Positions 36,901 to 48,880 of a stretch of DNA of 64,000 nucleotides are shown here, piece by piece. The DNA comes from Sequoia sempervirens. Taxonomy: Eukaryota; Streptophyta; Pinopsida; Cupressales; Cupressaceae. Made by a program: the position numbers and the translations under genes. Within the stretch, counting starts at the first letter, position 1; each line of letters opens with the position of its first letter. The stretch lies in contig VDFB02270651.1 in the NCBI GenBank assembly GCA_007258455.2, forward strand, positions 704,593,360 through 704,657,359, given 5' to 3'. The notes beneath the pieces are model-generated. The model was not told where the DNA came from. It searched no databases and saw nothing but the letters and a program-made list of their open reading frames with translations.

Positions 36901-37180
36901 TTGTTACCTTTGGATTGAGTGCATGTGTTTGGGATATCAGTTGAGCATGACTTATGCTTCATTGTGAAAGATTGTGTGGCTTCTTATATTTGTGCATTGG
37001 CATGATGGAGGATGAGAGCATTCATTCTTGGGATGGTGGTCACTTTGATTCTTGTTGTAGGTATCTTGATGGAGCACTTTGATTCCATGATGGTATATGT
37101 GGCTATACGGATTGTTCGATTTGATTCATGTATTAAGGTTACTTGTTCCATTTATGCAATGTATACAACAATTGGGAGAA
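33934..37180 (+). other. W internal region, 3' part, noncoding and G+T-rich
   Basis: 3.2 kb with a marked strand bias: the plus strand is poor in C and A, rich in T and G, with words such as TTGGATATG, GATGGTTT and CATGGATA. Open frames of 60-96 codons occur on the plus strand but are rich in Leu, Val, Cys and Trp, as expected from composition alone. I see no retrotransposon domain. Confidence 0.55.
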
Positions 37181-37799
37181 TGTTAGGAAAAGGTGTGTTG
37201 TACACCTTGCATAATTTATTTAATGTAATTATTCTTGGGGCTACTTTATGTTGCATGTAACATTGGGACATAAGTTAAGTTGCTAAAATGTAATTTTTTA
37301 ATATTGAGAAAAATAAATAAATAAATTACCCAATATTAAATAAGGGGACATGGTTTGTAATCTCATGGTTTTGTGTAATACCACTTAGTGGTTTTGTGGG
37401 AGCTTGCTTCTATAAAAGAAACCACAAGGGTAGTTATTGTGAGATGCAATTTTTCATGTTAGCTCTAGTTAGCATTTGTGAGGGTTTGAAGCATGGCACA
37501 TGATGTGTGGTTGCATGCTTGTTCACATGGTTTTCTTGGAGAGGGCTTGTTGCTTCAATGATGTTTATGGAGACTCAGAAGATGTATTGTAATATTTATT
37601 GTTGAATAATACATGAGAGATGGATGTTTTTGGAGGCTGGGTTTTTTCCCTCTTGAGTGTTTTCCCAGGATATATATTGTGTCATATTTTCATGGGTATG
37701 TTGTCTATTCTCATGCATGTGGATTCTGAATACTTAGATGCATAGATCTCTTTTTGGGTTATGTGGAAATTGTCTTTAATTGGCTGCAAGTTTCCAACA
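37181..37799 (+). repeat. W 3' LTR
   Basis: 619 bp, TGTTAGGAAAAGG to TTTCCAACA, preceded by ATTGGGAGAA. An intact TATAAAAG lies at 37411-37418. Confidence 0.87.
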
Positions 37800-38010
37800 A
37801 TATACATAAGCACTACTTTCCATTACTTCTTGTTTTTATTTTTATGGATGACTCTCCAAAATGTGAGATCCAAACAACATAACAACAACAATAGAAGGCA
37901 TTAAATAGGATGACAATCACCACTTGAAAATGAAAAAAAATGCAATACAAGCATTTTATTACAAACTAAATTTTGTAAATGATGCACTCTTATTCTATCT
38001 TGTAAATTAC

Positions 38011-39279
38011 TGTATAGGAGTGAATTTGTACCCCTTATGCAAATTCTCCTTTTACCCTTCCTCACTTTAGAAAACCAATTTTGAAGGTTAAATTCCACAT
38101 AAGCCCACTTCCTTTGTTCCACTTGGCATCTATTTTGTGCATTGGCAGAGGAATAACTGTCGTGGATGCCCGTGTGGTGCGCAGGCATCCACGCGACACA
38201 CTTACATCCCTGGTAGATTCATGTGTTTGGAGCATGCAGAGGCATTACACTTCCCATTGGAGGTTGATTTGTAATGCCCTCTTCGACTAACCAACCCAAA
38301 TATGATCATTTTCTGCATTCTCTCCTTCAAATTCACTCCTTCTTCATCAATTTCATCTTCTACACATCCTATAATCACTCAACTTGATCGCTCTCCAAGC
38401 ATTCTAGCATTCACTTCTTTCCTTCTAAGCATTCAAGCAACACTTTGGAACTCCATAGCAGCAACAAAAAAAATCTATCAACTTCATAAAGCAAGTATGG
38501 AACAACATCATTACAGCAGGGGTTTGAGTCCTCTTATTTTCTCCTCCATTAGCTAGTTAGCTCTTGGTGGAGGTGGTAAGATTTCTACTCCTCTCTACAA
38601 TTTGGTTGGGTAGCACCTTAGTGTTTTGTAGTGCTATTGTGTTCTTTACTTCATTTCCTTTCTTTATCATATATTTCTCCATTCTTGCAAACTTGAATTT
38701 CCATGGAGGTGAAAACACCAAAATGAGGGTCTAACTGAGGCAGGCCCCTATACAACCCCAATAAATTTCCCTCTTTCTTGTGTGTAGGTGGATGTGCATT
38801 TGGAGCTAGCTAGCAAACAAATACCATCGTGAGATCATTCTTGCCACCCTAACTCTTGTATATTTACTTTATCATATTTTTTCATATCTTGCCTACTTCA
38901 TAGCTTTGTTTTGGCCCTTTGGAAGTGATTAGCTAGGCTATCATCTTTTTTTTGGAAGTTTTCATTGTACTTTTGTTCCTTTGGTCGTACGAACTCCAAC
39001 GCACCTTAAGGATGATAGCGTGTCATGCTGTCATCCTAGAACTGTGCTTTCATCCTCGGGTAGAGAGCTTCCTAGGTATAGTGTTGAACCCAAAAACTAG
39101 CTCGCCTAGCCCCATTCCAAGTTTCTGGATTGCAGAGTGATCGAAGGACCTCATAGTCCTCATCATTCTCGTCCCTCATTTCAAAATATTTCTTTAAGCT
39201 GAGGTAAGTTAGGGTAGCCTTCCGCTCTTGGCTCTCCATTACCTGGGGCCTTGAACATGGTTGGTCCCCCTCTCTTACA
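38011..39279 (+). repeat. V 5' LTR
   Basis: TGTATAGGAGTGAATTTG to CCCCTCTCTTACA. Directly followed by TTTTGGGTGAACCC, a possible PBS starting at the TGG (39282), for which I do not name the tRNA. Confidence 0.87.
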
Positions 39280-40199
39280 TTTTGGGTGAACCCGATGTGA
39301 ACCATTTTGGTTTCGTTTGTGATACTAAAAATTCCTTTCCTCATATTCTAGGAGTGTTCTAGGTGTGAATGTTGTGAGGCTTTTTCCTTGCAACCAAACT
39401 TGCGACCCCTAGTAGGCATAGTTGGAAGGTTCTGAAGGTGTTGCATAATGAAACCTTAATTGGGTCACTATGTTATCCTTTAACCTTTAGGGACTCTGTG
39501 AAAGTATCATCCGGTGTGTATAATGGTCTCTTTCCTGCATCAACCTATCTCCTCTGTGCAGCATGTGAGAAGTGGTACTGGTATAACCTTCACTTCACAG
39601 GACCTACCGATGGGTTTTAATAAGGAACCATCTCCTCTCTACATCCCTACGTGAATCAACATAAACATTGTAGTAGGTTTCCTCATTGATCTGATGTCTC
39701 AAGTAAACATTATAACTGAGGAGATCATGCTAACCAACATTTTTCATAAAGATGGGTATGATGCACCTGTGAGCACCATCTGCATGCATGAAGAACTTTC
39801 CATGCCCCATTTGGGTAGTATTGTCCTATTGGTTTTGGTTGGATCTAAATTCATGAAGCTTTTGTTTGACATAATCCCTGGGTTTCAACTCTTTAGAGTG
39901 AAGTTGGGTTATCCCTTGGTTAGTAGCTATGAATGTCATACCCTCGGTTGTGCATAAATGTTTAAAGTTTATCCATGGGGGTTTCGTGCATGTAATTTAT
40001 GACACTGGTTATAAACCACCGGTTACCCATGGTAGCTACTCCTTGGATTACTCTTGGCTTTCGTCTGTTGGTCCTCTCTCACCTAGGATGGACCTCCTAC
40101 ACTAAATGTATCAAAATTATAAGAAGGGGCACCTAAGGCTGAAAGTGAGATACCCTTTGTCGCCTTATGTTGTTTCACATAGGGCTTGCTTAAAAGCTG
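39280..40199 (+). other. V internal region, 5' part
   Basis: Leader after the 5' LTR. Short plus-strand open pieces (39438-39620, 39694-39957) may be shreds of the same decayed coding region, but no domain is visible. Confidence 0.4.
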
Positions 40200-41515
40200 A
40201 CAGTGATACCACCAAGGCACGTAGGATGGAAGAAGAGAAGTAGTCCCAAGATCCTCCTTCTTCCTCTTCTGTTGTTCAGCTTGACGCTTCCTCTCACCTT
40301 GTTGAGGTGCCATCAGATTCTGTTATGCACTTGTGAGAGAATCCTATGGTGCCCACTTGGTGAAAGCCCAAGTGTCCCACATTTGAGCTTTCTTTTTTTC
40401 CCACGGAGCCTAGGCCCATTCGGTATAACAGGAAGAAAGGTTGTTGTGGAGAGTCCTCTTTGTCTCGACCTTCATGACCTCCTACCGCTCCTGCTCCCAA
40501 AGTAGTAAATGGGAAGAGGCCCGCTACCGAGGCACTTGAGTCGACTCCCCCTACTACTTCTCAACCTGCTCCTCTTGCTCCTATTTAGGAGTTTGTCCCT
40601 CCATCAGAAACAACCATAGTGGACACTCCCATGGCTGATCAGGAGCCTTTTTTTCCTTCACAGCTTCTGACCTCTAGTTCAAAGATTTGTAGAAATTTCC
40701 TCGCATGCGAGTGCACGCACCGACAAAAGGATCTCATGGTTGAGTAGGCCTCCTTACAAAGGAAGGAAGAGGAGATGACCACCCCTGTATTAGGGACTTC
40801 TACCACATCCTCCTCTATCCTCCACTATGCTTTCATTTAGTCTAGTTCTACATCGCTTCCAACACCTGATGTGAGTACAAATGCCCTTGACACTAAAAAG
40901 GTGCATGTGTTCATTGCTCCATCGGTGGAGACACCTCTATTGATGTCCCTTCTGGATGTCCCACCTTTCCCGAAGCCCATAGATATGACTAAAACCTCAG
41001 TCATATCTACTATGGTTCTCTCCTCCTCTTCCTTCACACTTCTCGCCTCATCTGTAGAGAGTTCAAATCCTCCAATGAAGCAGAAGGTAAAGAGTGGTCC
41101 TTCCAGCAATGGAGGACATAATAGGAGCCCACCTTATCCGAAAGGTGGTCCTGTGCTAACTTGTTCTATCCTAGTGACAGAACCAGTCCCAACTTCTCCT
41201 AAGTTCGTCACCGCTCCTGAATCACTCAATGAGCCTAGCAGTGAATCTCGGTTGCAAACTTCTCCATTCATTGAGGTAAAACATGGCACTCATGTTAAGT
41301 GTATGTTTAACTCTCTGGATGAGGTTTCAGCCTTGTTGGCGATCTTTGTAAAATCACTAACCTTAGCTCCACAAGATCTCGATGGAGAGGACCTTGTGGG
41401 CCCCTCTTCCTTAGCCCTTGTTGCGGGAGGGTCGAAATCCCCTCCCCTTAACATTCCACCACTACAAACCCATCCTCCTTTCCCCTATGATGAATCTAGA
41501 GAGGGAAGCAGATGA
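40200..41515 (+). pseudogene. V: decayed Ser/Pro-rich ORF, unknown
   Basis: One frame reads as low-complexity protein across this span. It is open for 214 codons from 40871 to 41515 (starting at a GTG, no ATG) and upstream is interrupted by TAG and TGA codons only. The text is rich in Ser, Pro, Thr and Val (SSSSFTLLASSVESSNPP, PPLQTHPPFPYDESREG). No catalytic motif, zinc knuckle or membrane segment. It could be an old Gag-like or additional ORF of the element. The stops mostly look like CAG to TAG or CGA to TGA changes. Confidence 0.45.
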
Positions 41516-42543
41516 CATCTTGGTCAATCAGTGTTAGGGGGAGACCCCTTCTTTATCTTTAGATTAGATATGTGTGTGTGTGTAGTGATGTGTTCCCCCA
41601 TGATTGTGCTATGTGTGCTTGACCCTCATCACCCCTGTTGGTGCTTGGATACGAGCGTGCTTTTGTGTTGTAAACCTTCTTCTATTTGTATCATCATTCT
41701 TCCATGTTTGTGGATTGATTTTTGATAAATTGGGGATGATGCAAAGTGTTGGGGGAATTTTAGCTTCTCTTCCATGTTGACCCATTTTTTTTATTATTTT
41801 TATTTTTTATTCTCATGCATTCTTCACATGGTTTGATATAGTAGGGGGTTGATGAAAGTTCATTTTATATACTATTACTATACATATACATATATTTATG
41901 AGCAGTTTGACCTCGAAATATTAGGCTACCCCTATGCCCTTTGTTCATGTTTTATTTTCTCTTTTGATTTCCCTTTATCTTTCTCTCTTCTTTGCTTGAG
42001 TTGTCCCTCTCATGTGTGACAACACCAATTTTATAATATTTTGATTCTCAAAAAATGCATTCATTTCCAACAAATCTTTTTTCGAGAATCTTCACAAACT
42101 CATTTTCAAGAATCACATTCTCGACTTGAAACCATAATAGAACGTGTTTCCTTCATCATGGGTTTGTAAAGAAAGAACTTGAGAACCTTCCTTCGAGGTG
42201 GGAGTAGCTTTGAACTTCCCCTCATGTGGGGGAATATTCTTCCTTTCAAATTCCTTGATGAAGTGAACATCTTTCAAAAGGATTCCTTGATGATGAATCG
42301 ATTCGAGAAAGAAAGATCTCTTACATACTTTCAAACAACACGTCCCTTGAGTGGACCCCCTCTTCACACTAGGGATCTCGAGGGACCCCTTTGAAAGCTT
42401 TCATCTTGTTGATGGTTTGCGCAATTGTTCGCTTACTTTCCTGTGTAGCCACTTTTTGGCATGTTCTATCTGTAGGTTAACATGTCGCTTTATAGGTGCA
42501 CCTATAAGCTACTTTTTGACTCTGCGGAGTAATCTTTCCTTGG
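41516..42543 (+). other. V internal region between ORF and minisatellite
   Basis: T-rich noncoding sequence. Contains a short TG run near 41572-41584 and AT-rich stretches near 41790 and 41880. No gene seen. Confidence 0.5.
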
Positions 42544-42975
42544 TTTCCTCCATGTGAGAGATCTGCGGGGATACCTCCTTATAGGTCTACAAGCCTATAG
42601 GGCACTTCTTCTAAGCTTCCTCCATGCGAGAGATCTTGGGGGTGGCTCCCCTATAGGTTGTGGGTCTATAGGGTGCTTTCTTTGGGTTTCCTTCATTCAA
42701 GAGATCTTGAAGGATACCTTCCCTAAAGGTCTATGGGTCTGTAGGGCACCTTCCCAGCTTCCTCCATGAGAGAGATCTTGGGGGATGCCTCCTTGTCAGT
42801 CTAAAGGTCTGTAAGGCACTTTTTTGGGTATCCTTCATGTGAGAGATCTTGAAGGACACCTTCCTTGCAGGTCTACAGGCCTGTGAGGCACTTGCTTCTC
42901 GAGGCTTCCTTCATGTGAGAGATCTTTGGGGTTGCCTCCTTGTAGGTCTACGGGCCTATAAGACACTTTCATTCT
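42544..42975 (+). repeat. Minisatellite, six units of about 72 bp
   Basis: Units start at about 42544, 42617, 42687, 42759, 42829 and 42905 (spacing 70-76 bp). Each has TTCCTCCATGTGAGAGATCT, then a G-run, a CCTCCTT box, AGGTCTA, a GGGCCTATAGGGCACTT-like end and a short variable spacer. Units 1, 2, 4 and 6 share TCCTCCATG or TCCTTCATG variants in a near-alternating pattern. Confidence 0.85.
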
Positions 42976-43140
42976 TCAACTTCATAGTTCTGCGGGGCTA
43001 TGAATTCCTTTACTTGTCCTGCACTCTCGAGTTCACCAGATCGCAGCTTGCTTCCTCGATGGTTTAGGTGTACATTTCTAACCTTACTATTTCATCGATC
43101 TACTTTACTGAAGAACTCATCAATATTCATGCTTGCTAAA

Positions 43141-43152
43141 GTGGGGGAAAAA
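43141..43152 (+). promoter_or_regulatory. V polypurine tract
   Basis: GTGGGGGAAAAA immediately before TGTATAGGAG of the 3' LTR. It fixes the plus orientation. Confidence 0.7.
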
Positions 43153-44423
43153 TGTATAGGAGCAAATTTGGACCCCTTATGTGAATTCCCCTTTTATCCT
43201 TCCTCACTTTGGCAAACCAAATTTGAAGGTTAAATTCCACATAAGCCCACTACCTTTGTTCCACTTGGCATCTGTTTTGTGCGTCGACTGAGGAATAACT
43301 ATCAGGGAGACCTGTGCAATGTGTATATGTCTGTGTAGCGTACTTACGTCCTTGGAAGATTCGTGCATCTGGAGCCTGCAAAGGTGTTATACTTTCCATT
43401 AGAGGTTGATTTGTAACACCCTCTTCAACCAACCAACCCCAATATGGTCATTTTCCTCATTCTCTCCTTCAAATTCACTCCTTCATGAATTTCATCTTCT
43501 ACACATTTTGTAATCACTCAACTTGATCACTCTACAAGCATTCTAGCATTCACTTCTTTCCTTCTAAGCTTTCAAGCAACACTTTGGCACTCCATAGAAG
43601 CAACAACAACACTCTGTCAACTTCATAGAGCAAGTGTGGAACAACACCATTACAGTAGGGGCTTGAGTCCTCTCATTTTCTCCTCCATTAGCTAGTTAGC
43701 TCTTGGTGGAGGTGGTATGCTTTCTACTTCTCTCCTCTACGATTTGGTTATGTAGCACCTTAGTGTTTTTTAGTGCTTTTGTGTTCTTTACTTCATTTCC
43801 TTTCTTTATCATATATTTCTCCATTCTTGCAAACTTGGCTATCCGTGGAGGTAGAAACACCAAAATGGGGGTTTGACTAAGGTAGGCCCGTATATAGCCC
43901 CAACAAATTTCCCTCTTTCTTGTGTGTAGGTGGATGTGCATTTGGAGCTAGTTGGCGAACGAATACCTTTGTGAGATCATTCCTCCCACCCTAACTCTTG
44001 TATATTTACTTTATCATATTTGTTCATATCTTGCATACTTCATAACTTTGTTTTGGCCCTTTGGAAGTGATTAGCTAGGCTATCAGCTCATTTTTTGGTA
44101 GTTCTCATTGTACTTTTGGTCCTTTGGTCATATGGATGCCAGCACACCTAAGAGATGCCAGCGTGTTGTGTTGTCATCCTAAAATTGTGCTTTCATCCTC
44201 TGACAAAGAGCTTCCTAAGGTACATTGTTTAACCCAAAAACTGGTTCACCTAACCCCATTCTAAGTTTTAGGACTGCAGAGTGATTGAAGGACCTCGTAG
44301 TCCTCATCATTCTCGTCACTCATTTCAAAACACTTCTTTAAGCTAAGGTAAGTTAGGGCAGCCTTACGCTCTTGGCTCTCCATGACCTGGGGCCTTGAAC
44401 GTGGTTGGTCCCCCTCTCTTACA
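43153..44423 (+). repeat. V 3' LTR
   Basis: 1,271 bp, ends CCCCTCTCTTACA followed by the TSD ATTAC. Confidence 0.87.
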
Positions 44424-44428
44424 ATTAC

Positions 44429-45752
44429 TTAGCTATTCAAACGGGTCTATTGTTCATCTATGATTACCATTTCAAAAGAGGGTTTTCTCATTAAACTTTT
44501 GACCTGGTTGTCATGAATGATCAATACTCCTTCAGTTTTAATGTTTCCACTTGAGCATTATGAATATGATTTCCTATCTCATTCCTCTCTTGAGATTTAG
44601 GGGCAGCATGCTAGGCTCAACCCTTGTGGTAGCCCATTTTTGCACCACATGTTATGATGTCTTAAAAAATGAATCAACAACATGATTTCTCCTATACCTA
44701 CACAATGAACAAACATGTTAGATAAAAAATAGTGAAGTTCAATGCTCCTATGATATTTTATTTTCTAGGCTCTCTTGCATACATCTGATGTGTGTTCAAC
44801 CGACTCAATGCATCATAGGAAATGTACTATATTTCTATTGATAGGGCACATAGGAAGACTCATATCTGGAGCTCTAACAACTCTTCTTATCATGATGTAG
44901 GTTCACTCAAAGATAGGGAGCGAGGAGGAGCAAGATGCAATGAAGACCAACTCAAGACTGTAATTAGGGAATGATGGATATGTCTCTTCTTATATGCTTA
45001 TTTTCCTTTCTTTATCTTCATATGCATAGTATATTCCTTATGTTGTATTGGTTCAACTACTCCCATAGCTTGTGTGGGACATTTGATTACTCCTTTCTTT
45101 CCAATGAATATAAAAACAACACTTATTTAGTTTTGTATATATCTCTTTTGCAAAATGAATGCAACATTGTGAAATGAATAAATCATTATAGAATTGAATG
45201 AAAGCAATATCTCATATCTTGTGTTCATGTAATCTCCTTTATGCTACAAAGCATTAAATGAAAAACTGAATGCTTTCTTTTCTATTATAACACATTGCAC
45301 CATAAAACTGAACTCTTTCTTTTCCAAGAATTTTGAAATATGCAATGGTTAAGCATAGCAGAAATATGTTAGGAACTTTTCACCTTAAAATGAAATTATA
45401 CTGCTTCAGCACTGTCAATTTGATTTGTAAGTGAAAAATTGGCAATATTTCTAGAAATTTTTGCTGAATGCTTGCCTACTAAGAATATAGACTAGTTTCC
45501 TTAAACAATTCATTGAGTACGGAGTAAAATCTGCCCCTTCTCGATCTTAGAAAACTATGAAACTAAACTACAAAATACACTAAACAACAACAAAAAACCA
45601 AACAAAACCAAATTGAAAGCAAACTAAAAGGCCTTGGTGGCCAAAATCATGTGCAACAACACTTAGGGAAAGAAGTAATTGAAATAAATGTGCCTTAAGC
45701 ACTTATTAGCAACAAACACTAATCTACTATAGTAGAAATGTAGAACTTATCT
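44429..45752 (-). other. Noncoding region downstream of T integrase, possible 3' LTR of T
   Basis: 1.3 kb without coding. On the minus strand a purine-rich GAGAAGGGGCAGA lies near 45525-45540 and might be the PPT of T, but I could not identify a matching LTR end. Treat as unassigned. Confidence 0.35.
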
Positions 45753-46949
45753 TTAGAGGCAATGTTTGAGGTGGATCCTATTAACTGGGATAGACAACAC
45801 CTCTCCACTTAACTTGTAAATCTGGAACGAATTGTGTTCCTTGCACTCTATGATTACATAGGGTCCATCCCAAATTGCATTAAACTTGAAATGTTTTCTG
45901 GGTTTTCTTTTGTGCTCATCCCATTTGAAAAGTAAATCACCAACAATGAAATCTCTTAGCCTTGCTCTCTTATCAAAATAACTCATCATCTGAGCTTGAT
46001 GGATTTCAAGTTGCCTCAATGCTTCTTTTCTGGTTTCCTCTAACTCCATTAGTTGTGCAAGCCTTATTTCCATAGGCTGCTCCTCTAACAACTCAAGTTC
46101 CTTGATGAAATTCAAAGTTGGTAATTCAACAGAAATAGGTAACTTGGCCTCCTTACCATAAGTGAGAACATAAGGAGAGAAACTAGTAGCTATCTTGGGA
46201 GTTATCCTATCAGCTCAAAGGGATAACTTCAACTTTTCATTCCATGTTTTGTGGTTGTCCTCAATGGTCTTTTTGATAATCTTAATCAGATCTTTATTGG
46301 TGGATTCTGCCTACCCATTACCCTGTGGGTAATAATTAGATGAAGTATTCAGAAAAATGTTATTCTTAACAGACCAATCTAAAATCCTTAAACCAATAAA
46401 AGCTAATCCATTGTTAGAAATAATAGAATCAGGAGTTCCAAATCTAGATACCAAGTCTTGATAAAAATTCAAAACAAAAGTTTCATTTGCTTCCTTCAAA
46501 GGAAACACCTCAGCCCACTTCGTAAAGTAATCTATTGTAGTTAGAATCCACTTGTGGCCTAAACTTGAAGGCGAGTTAATAGGTGCAATGAAATCAAGAC
46601 CCCACTTAGCAAACAGTTGCTCTACCTGAATGGGGTGTAGAGGCAAGGCTGCAAGCCGTTGCTTCCCTGCAAACAATGAACACTTTTCACACTTTCTAAC
46701 CCAAGCAAATGCATCCTTAAACAAATCTGGTCAGTAATAACCAACCCTCATAATTTTTAGGGCTCTTGTCCTTGCTGCAAAATGGCCTCCTGAAGGTCCA
46801 TTATGAAACTCTTCTAGCAACTTATCAATCTGACGAGGCTCAATGCACCTTAGTAGAACACAATGAAAATATTTTCTATACAAAACAACATTGTTAACAA
46901 CATAGGGAATGGCTTGTAGTCTATAGTACCTTCTTTCTTTCCTATCCAA
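45753..46949 (-). pseudogene. pol: T integrase
   Basis: One frame from 46949 to 45753 with three in-frame stops (near 46728, 46310 and 46213), each explained by one base change (two TGG to TGA, one CAG to TAG). Order: zinc-binding H2C2 domain (about 46900-46690; HNGPSGGHFAARTRALKIM, then CEKC), catalytic core with first Asp in WGLDFIAPI and Glu in AESTNKDL. The second Asp is Asn here (SNNGLAF instead of SDNG), so the triad is broken. The C-terminal domain ends RIHLKHCL (SFQIYKLSGEVLSIPVNRIH). In a live element it would insert cDNA into the genome. Confidence 0.88.
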
Positions 46950-46989
46950 ACCTTCAGGGCAGTCACCAGTCTATAAATAGTGGATCATT

Positions 46990-47420
46990 TGCTATACCCA
47001 GCTGGCAGGAGAAGCTGAACCAATAACTTTTTCTTTATTTTTGAACACTACTACAAAATTTCCATCCTCTTCTAAGCTATTTTCTACATTTTCAGCAAGT
47101 TTTTCACACAAACCATTTCCCCTAACAAGCTTAGTAACCTTTATGTTAACATCAAACTCCATCACCTTAGTTATCCATCCATCCCTTTTATCAATCATAT
47201 CTCTATTAAGCAAGAAATCCTTAATAGTTGAATGGGAAACCAACAACTAAATTTGGTTGTTAGAGAGCATATGCCTAAAAAAATTTAAGCTTCTAAAAAT
47301 AATAAACACCTAGTTTTCAACAAAGTAGTACTTTACCTCATAATCATGCAATACTTGGCTGAAAAATACCACGAGATACTCCAAGCCTTCATCATTCTAC
47401 TGGCACAACATTGCAAAAAT
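46990..47420 (-). pseudogene. pol: T RNase H (gypsy type), 3' part
   Basis: From the S2 junction: FAMLCQ, NDEGLEYLVVFFSQVLHDYE, VKYYFVENQVF, then an open frame at 47246-46992 (STIKDFLLNRDM, GWITKVMEFDVNIKVTKLVR). This is the retroviral-type RNase H following RT in gypsy elements. Its first residues are on the other side of S2 at about 49996-50010. Stops are present. Confidence 0.8.
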
Positions 47421-47639
47421 AGTGTTGTTGCCTAATTTTCACCCTCAGGCTCAATCAGGCAGAATATCATGTGACAGAGGTTCGAGAAGGCCAAACGGAG
47501 TCAATCACAAGGGAAAAAGTCATGAAATCTGATGCTAGGTCACAGGGAACTCAAATGGGAGGCCTACCTTGTTCAAATTCGACATGAAAATCCTCTAAGG
47601 AGAAGTCAGCAAGAGGAATGTCACAGCAAGTGGAATTAG

Positions 47640-48880
47640 TATGTAGGTACCTATCGGCAAGACAAAATAGTTGTCCCGGCAACTAAGTTTTTCCCCATCG
47701 GCATGAGGATCTCCTTTGGGATAGAGTCTCGGCAACTTCTTGAAGTCTCACTAAAAGGATGCCTTCGGCGTATGTAGGCGGGCTTCACAAGGAGGTCTCA
47801 CCGACGAGCAATGTCTCACTGAAGGGAAGTAGCATCGTCAAAGGGAAGTAAGTTCGGCAGGAAGTCTCATTGATAATGGAAGGTCACACCGAAGTAATCA
47901 AGGAGGCAGCGTCGGCAAAGCAAGTGAGCTTCACTGTAGGGTCTCGCCAAAGTCAAAAGGTCTCCCCGACTCTAAAGGCTCTCAGCGCAGGAGATTTAGT
48001 TCGTTCGGATGTCTCGGCGATAAAGGAAAGTCATGCCGACTGAAATAAGCCCTCGCCAAAGCAAAGGGCCTTTGGAATGATGTCTCGGCGAACAGAGGTG
48101 GTGTCACTGAAGGATAAAGGAAGCCTTCGGTGTAACAAAAAGGGTCGCTAAGAAGTCTCAGCGACCCGTGGATGTCCTACCAACTAGTAAACTCATCGCC
48201 GAAAGATAAGGAGCCTGGTGAGAGGTCTGGCTGATAGGCCAATGTCTCATCGACAACAGAGGGGCCTTGCCAAGAGTTGAAGCCGTCGCCATGACATCCT
48301 AGCGACGAACTGAAGTCTTGTTGAAGGGGAACCAGCTTGGGGATAAAGATCCAACATCGGCGAGAGGTCTCACCGACCAACATAGGGCCTCCCCAACATA
48401 AAAGACATTAGTGTAGCTTCTAGCCGTTGGAGTGATGTCTTGCCAACATGGTGTGGTCTCAACGACTGAAGTGGGTATCGGTATGACTAGTGGACCTCGC
48501 TATGAGGTCTTCCCGACTTGCCAGAGTCTTGCTGAAAGAAATGAAGATCTCGGTAGAATGGAGTGCGTTTAGGGTTACCTAAATCAACTCTTGCCGAAGA
48601 TGAAGGGCCTTGGGGTAACGTTTTGCCTTCGGTAAAACATCTCACCGACACTTGGGTGTCTTGCTGACTGAAGAGGAGCTCAGGGAGATGGTGAAATAAA
48701 AAGGAAAAGGAGACAAGAAGAAGCTCAGTGAGAGGTCTCGCCAACCAAGGAAGGATCTGGCATCACTATGAGATCTTGCCAACTCGGTAGCATCTTGCCG
48801 ATGTTCTGAGCGATGACAAAGCTGACTTCAATATAACTTTGGTAAAAGCTCTCATAGACGGTGTCATGTTATGCCGATAG
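47640..48880. repeat. GTCTC-CCGA repeat field in S2
   Basis: Words such as GTCTCGCCGA, GTCTCACCGAC, TCTCGGCGA and CTTCGGC recur every 25-60 bp on both strands, separated by AAGG-rich spacers. No fixed period could be measured by eye. CpG is locally frequent, unlike the AT-rich surroundings. Confidence 0.6.

Larger units (their letters stand above)
27434..37799 (+). mobile_element. W: LTR retrotransposon without coding capacity (LARD-like), containing S1
   Basis: Two LTRs (27434-28067 and 37181-37799), TSD ATATA at 27429-27433 and 37800-37804, and a PBS-like AGTATCAGAGC just after the 5' LTR. A purine tract ATTGGGAGAA sits directly before the 3' LTR. The internal region is 9.1 kb, or 4.4 kb without the nested S1. 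None of it translates into Gag or Pol. W must have been moved by proteins of another element. The LTR ends TGTTAGGAAAAGG and TTTCCAACA resemble copia-type LTRs; lineage not settled. Confidence 0.87.
38011..44423 (+). mobile_element. V: LTR retrotransposon lacking pol (LARD-like)
   Basis: Two LTRs of 1,269 and 1,271 bp, TSD ATTAC at 38006-38010 and 44424-44428, and a PPT GTGGGGGAAAAA directly before the 3' LTR. The 3.87-kb interior has no RT, integrase or RNase H. It holds a decayed Ser/Pro-rich ORF and a minisatellite. The LTRs differ at many positions, so the insertion is not recent. Confidence 0.87.

Noticed and set aside
32345..37260. Several plus-strand open frames of 60-102 codons in S1 and W
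   Set aside because: Composition effect in G+T-rich DNA (Leu, Val, Cys, Trp, Gly); no conserved residues and no start context or neighbours that support genes.
39072..39344. Minus-strand open frame of 90 codons over the V 5' LTR end
   Set aside because: It spans the LTR boundary and its start lies in the internal region. Partial presence in the 3' LTR follows from LTR identity.
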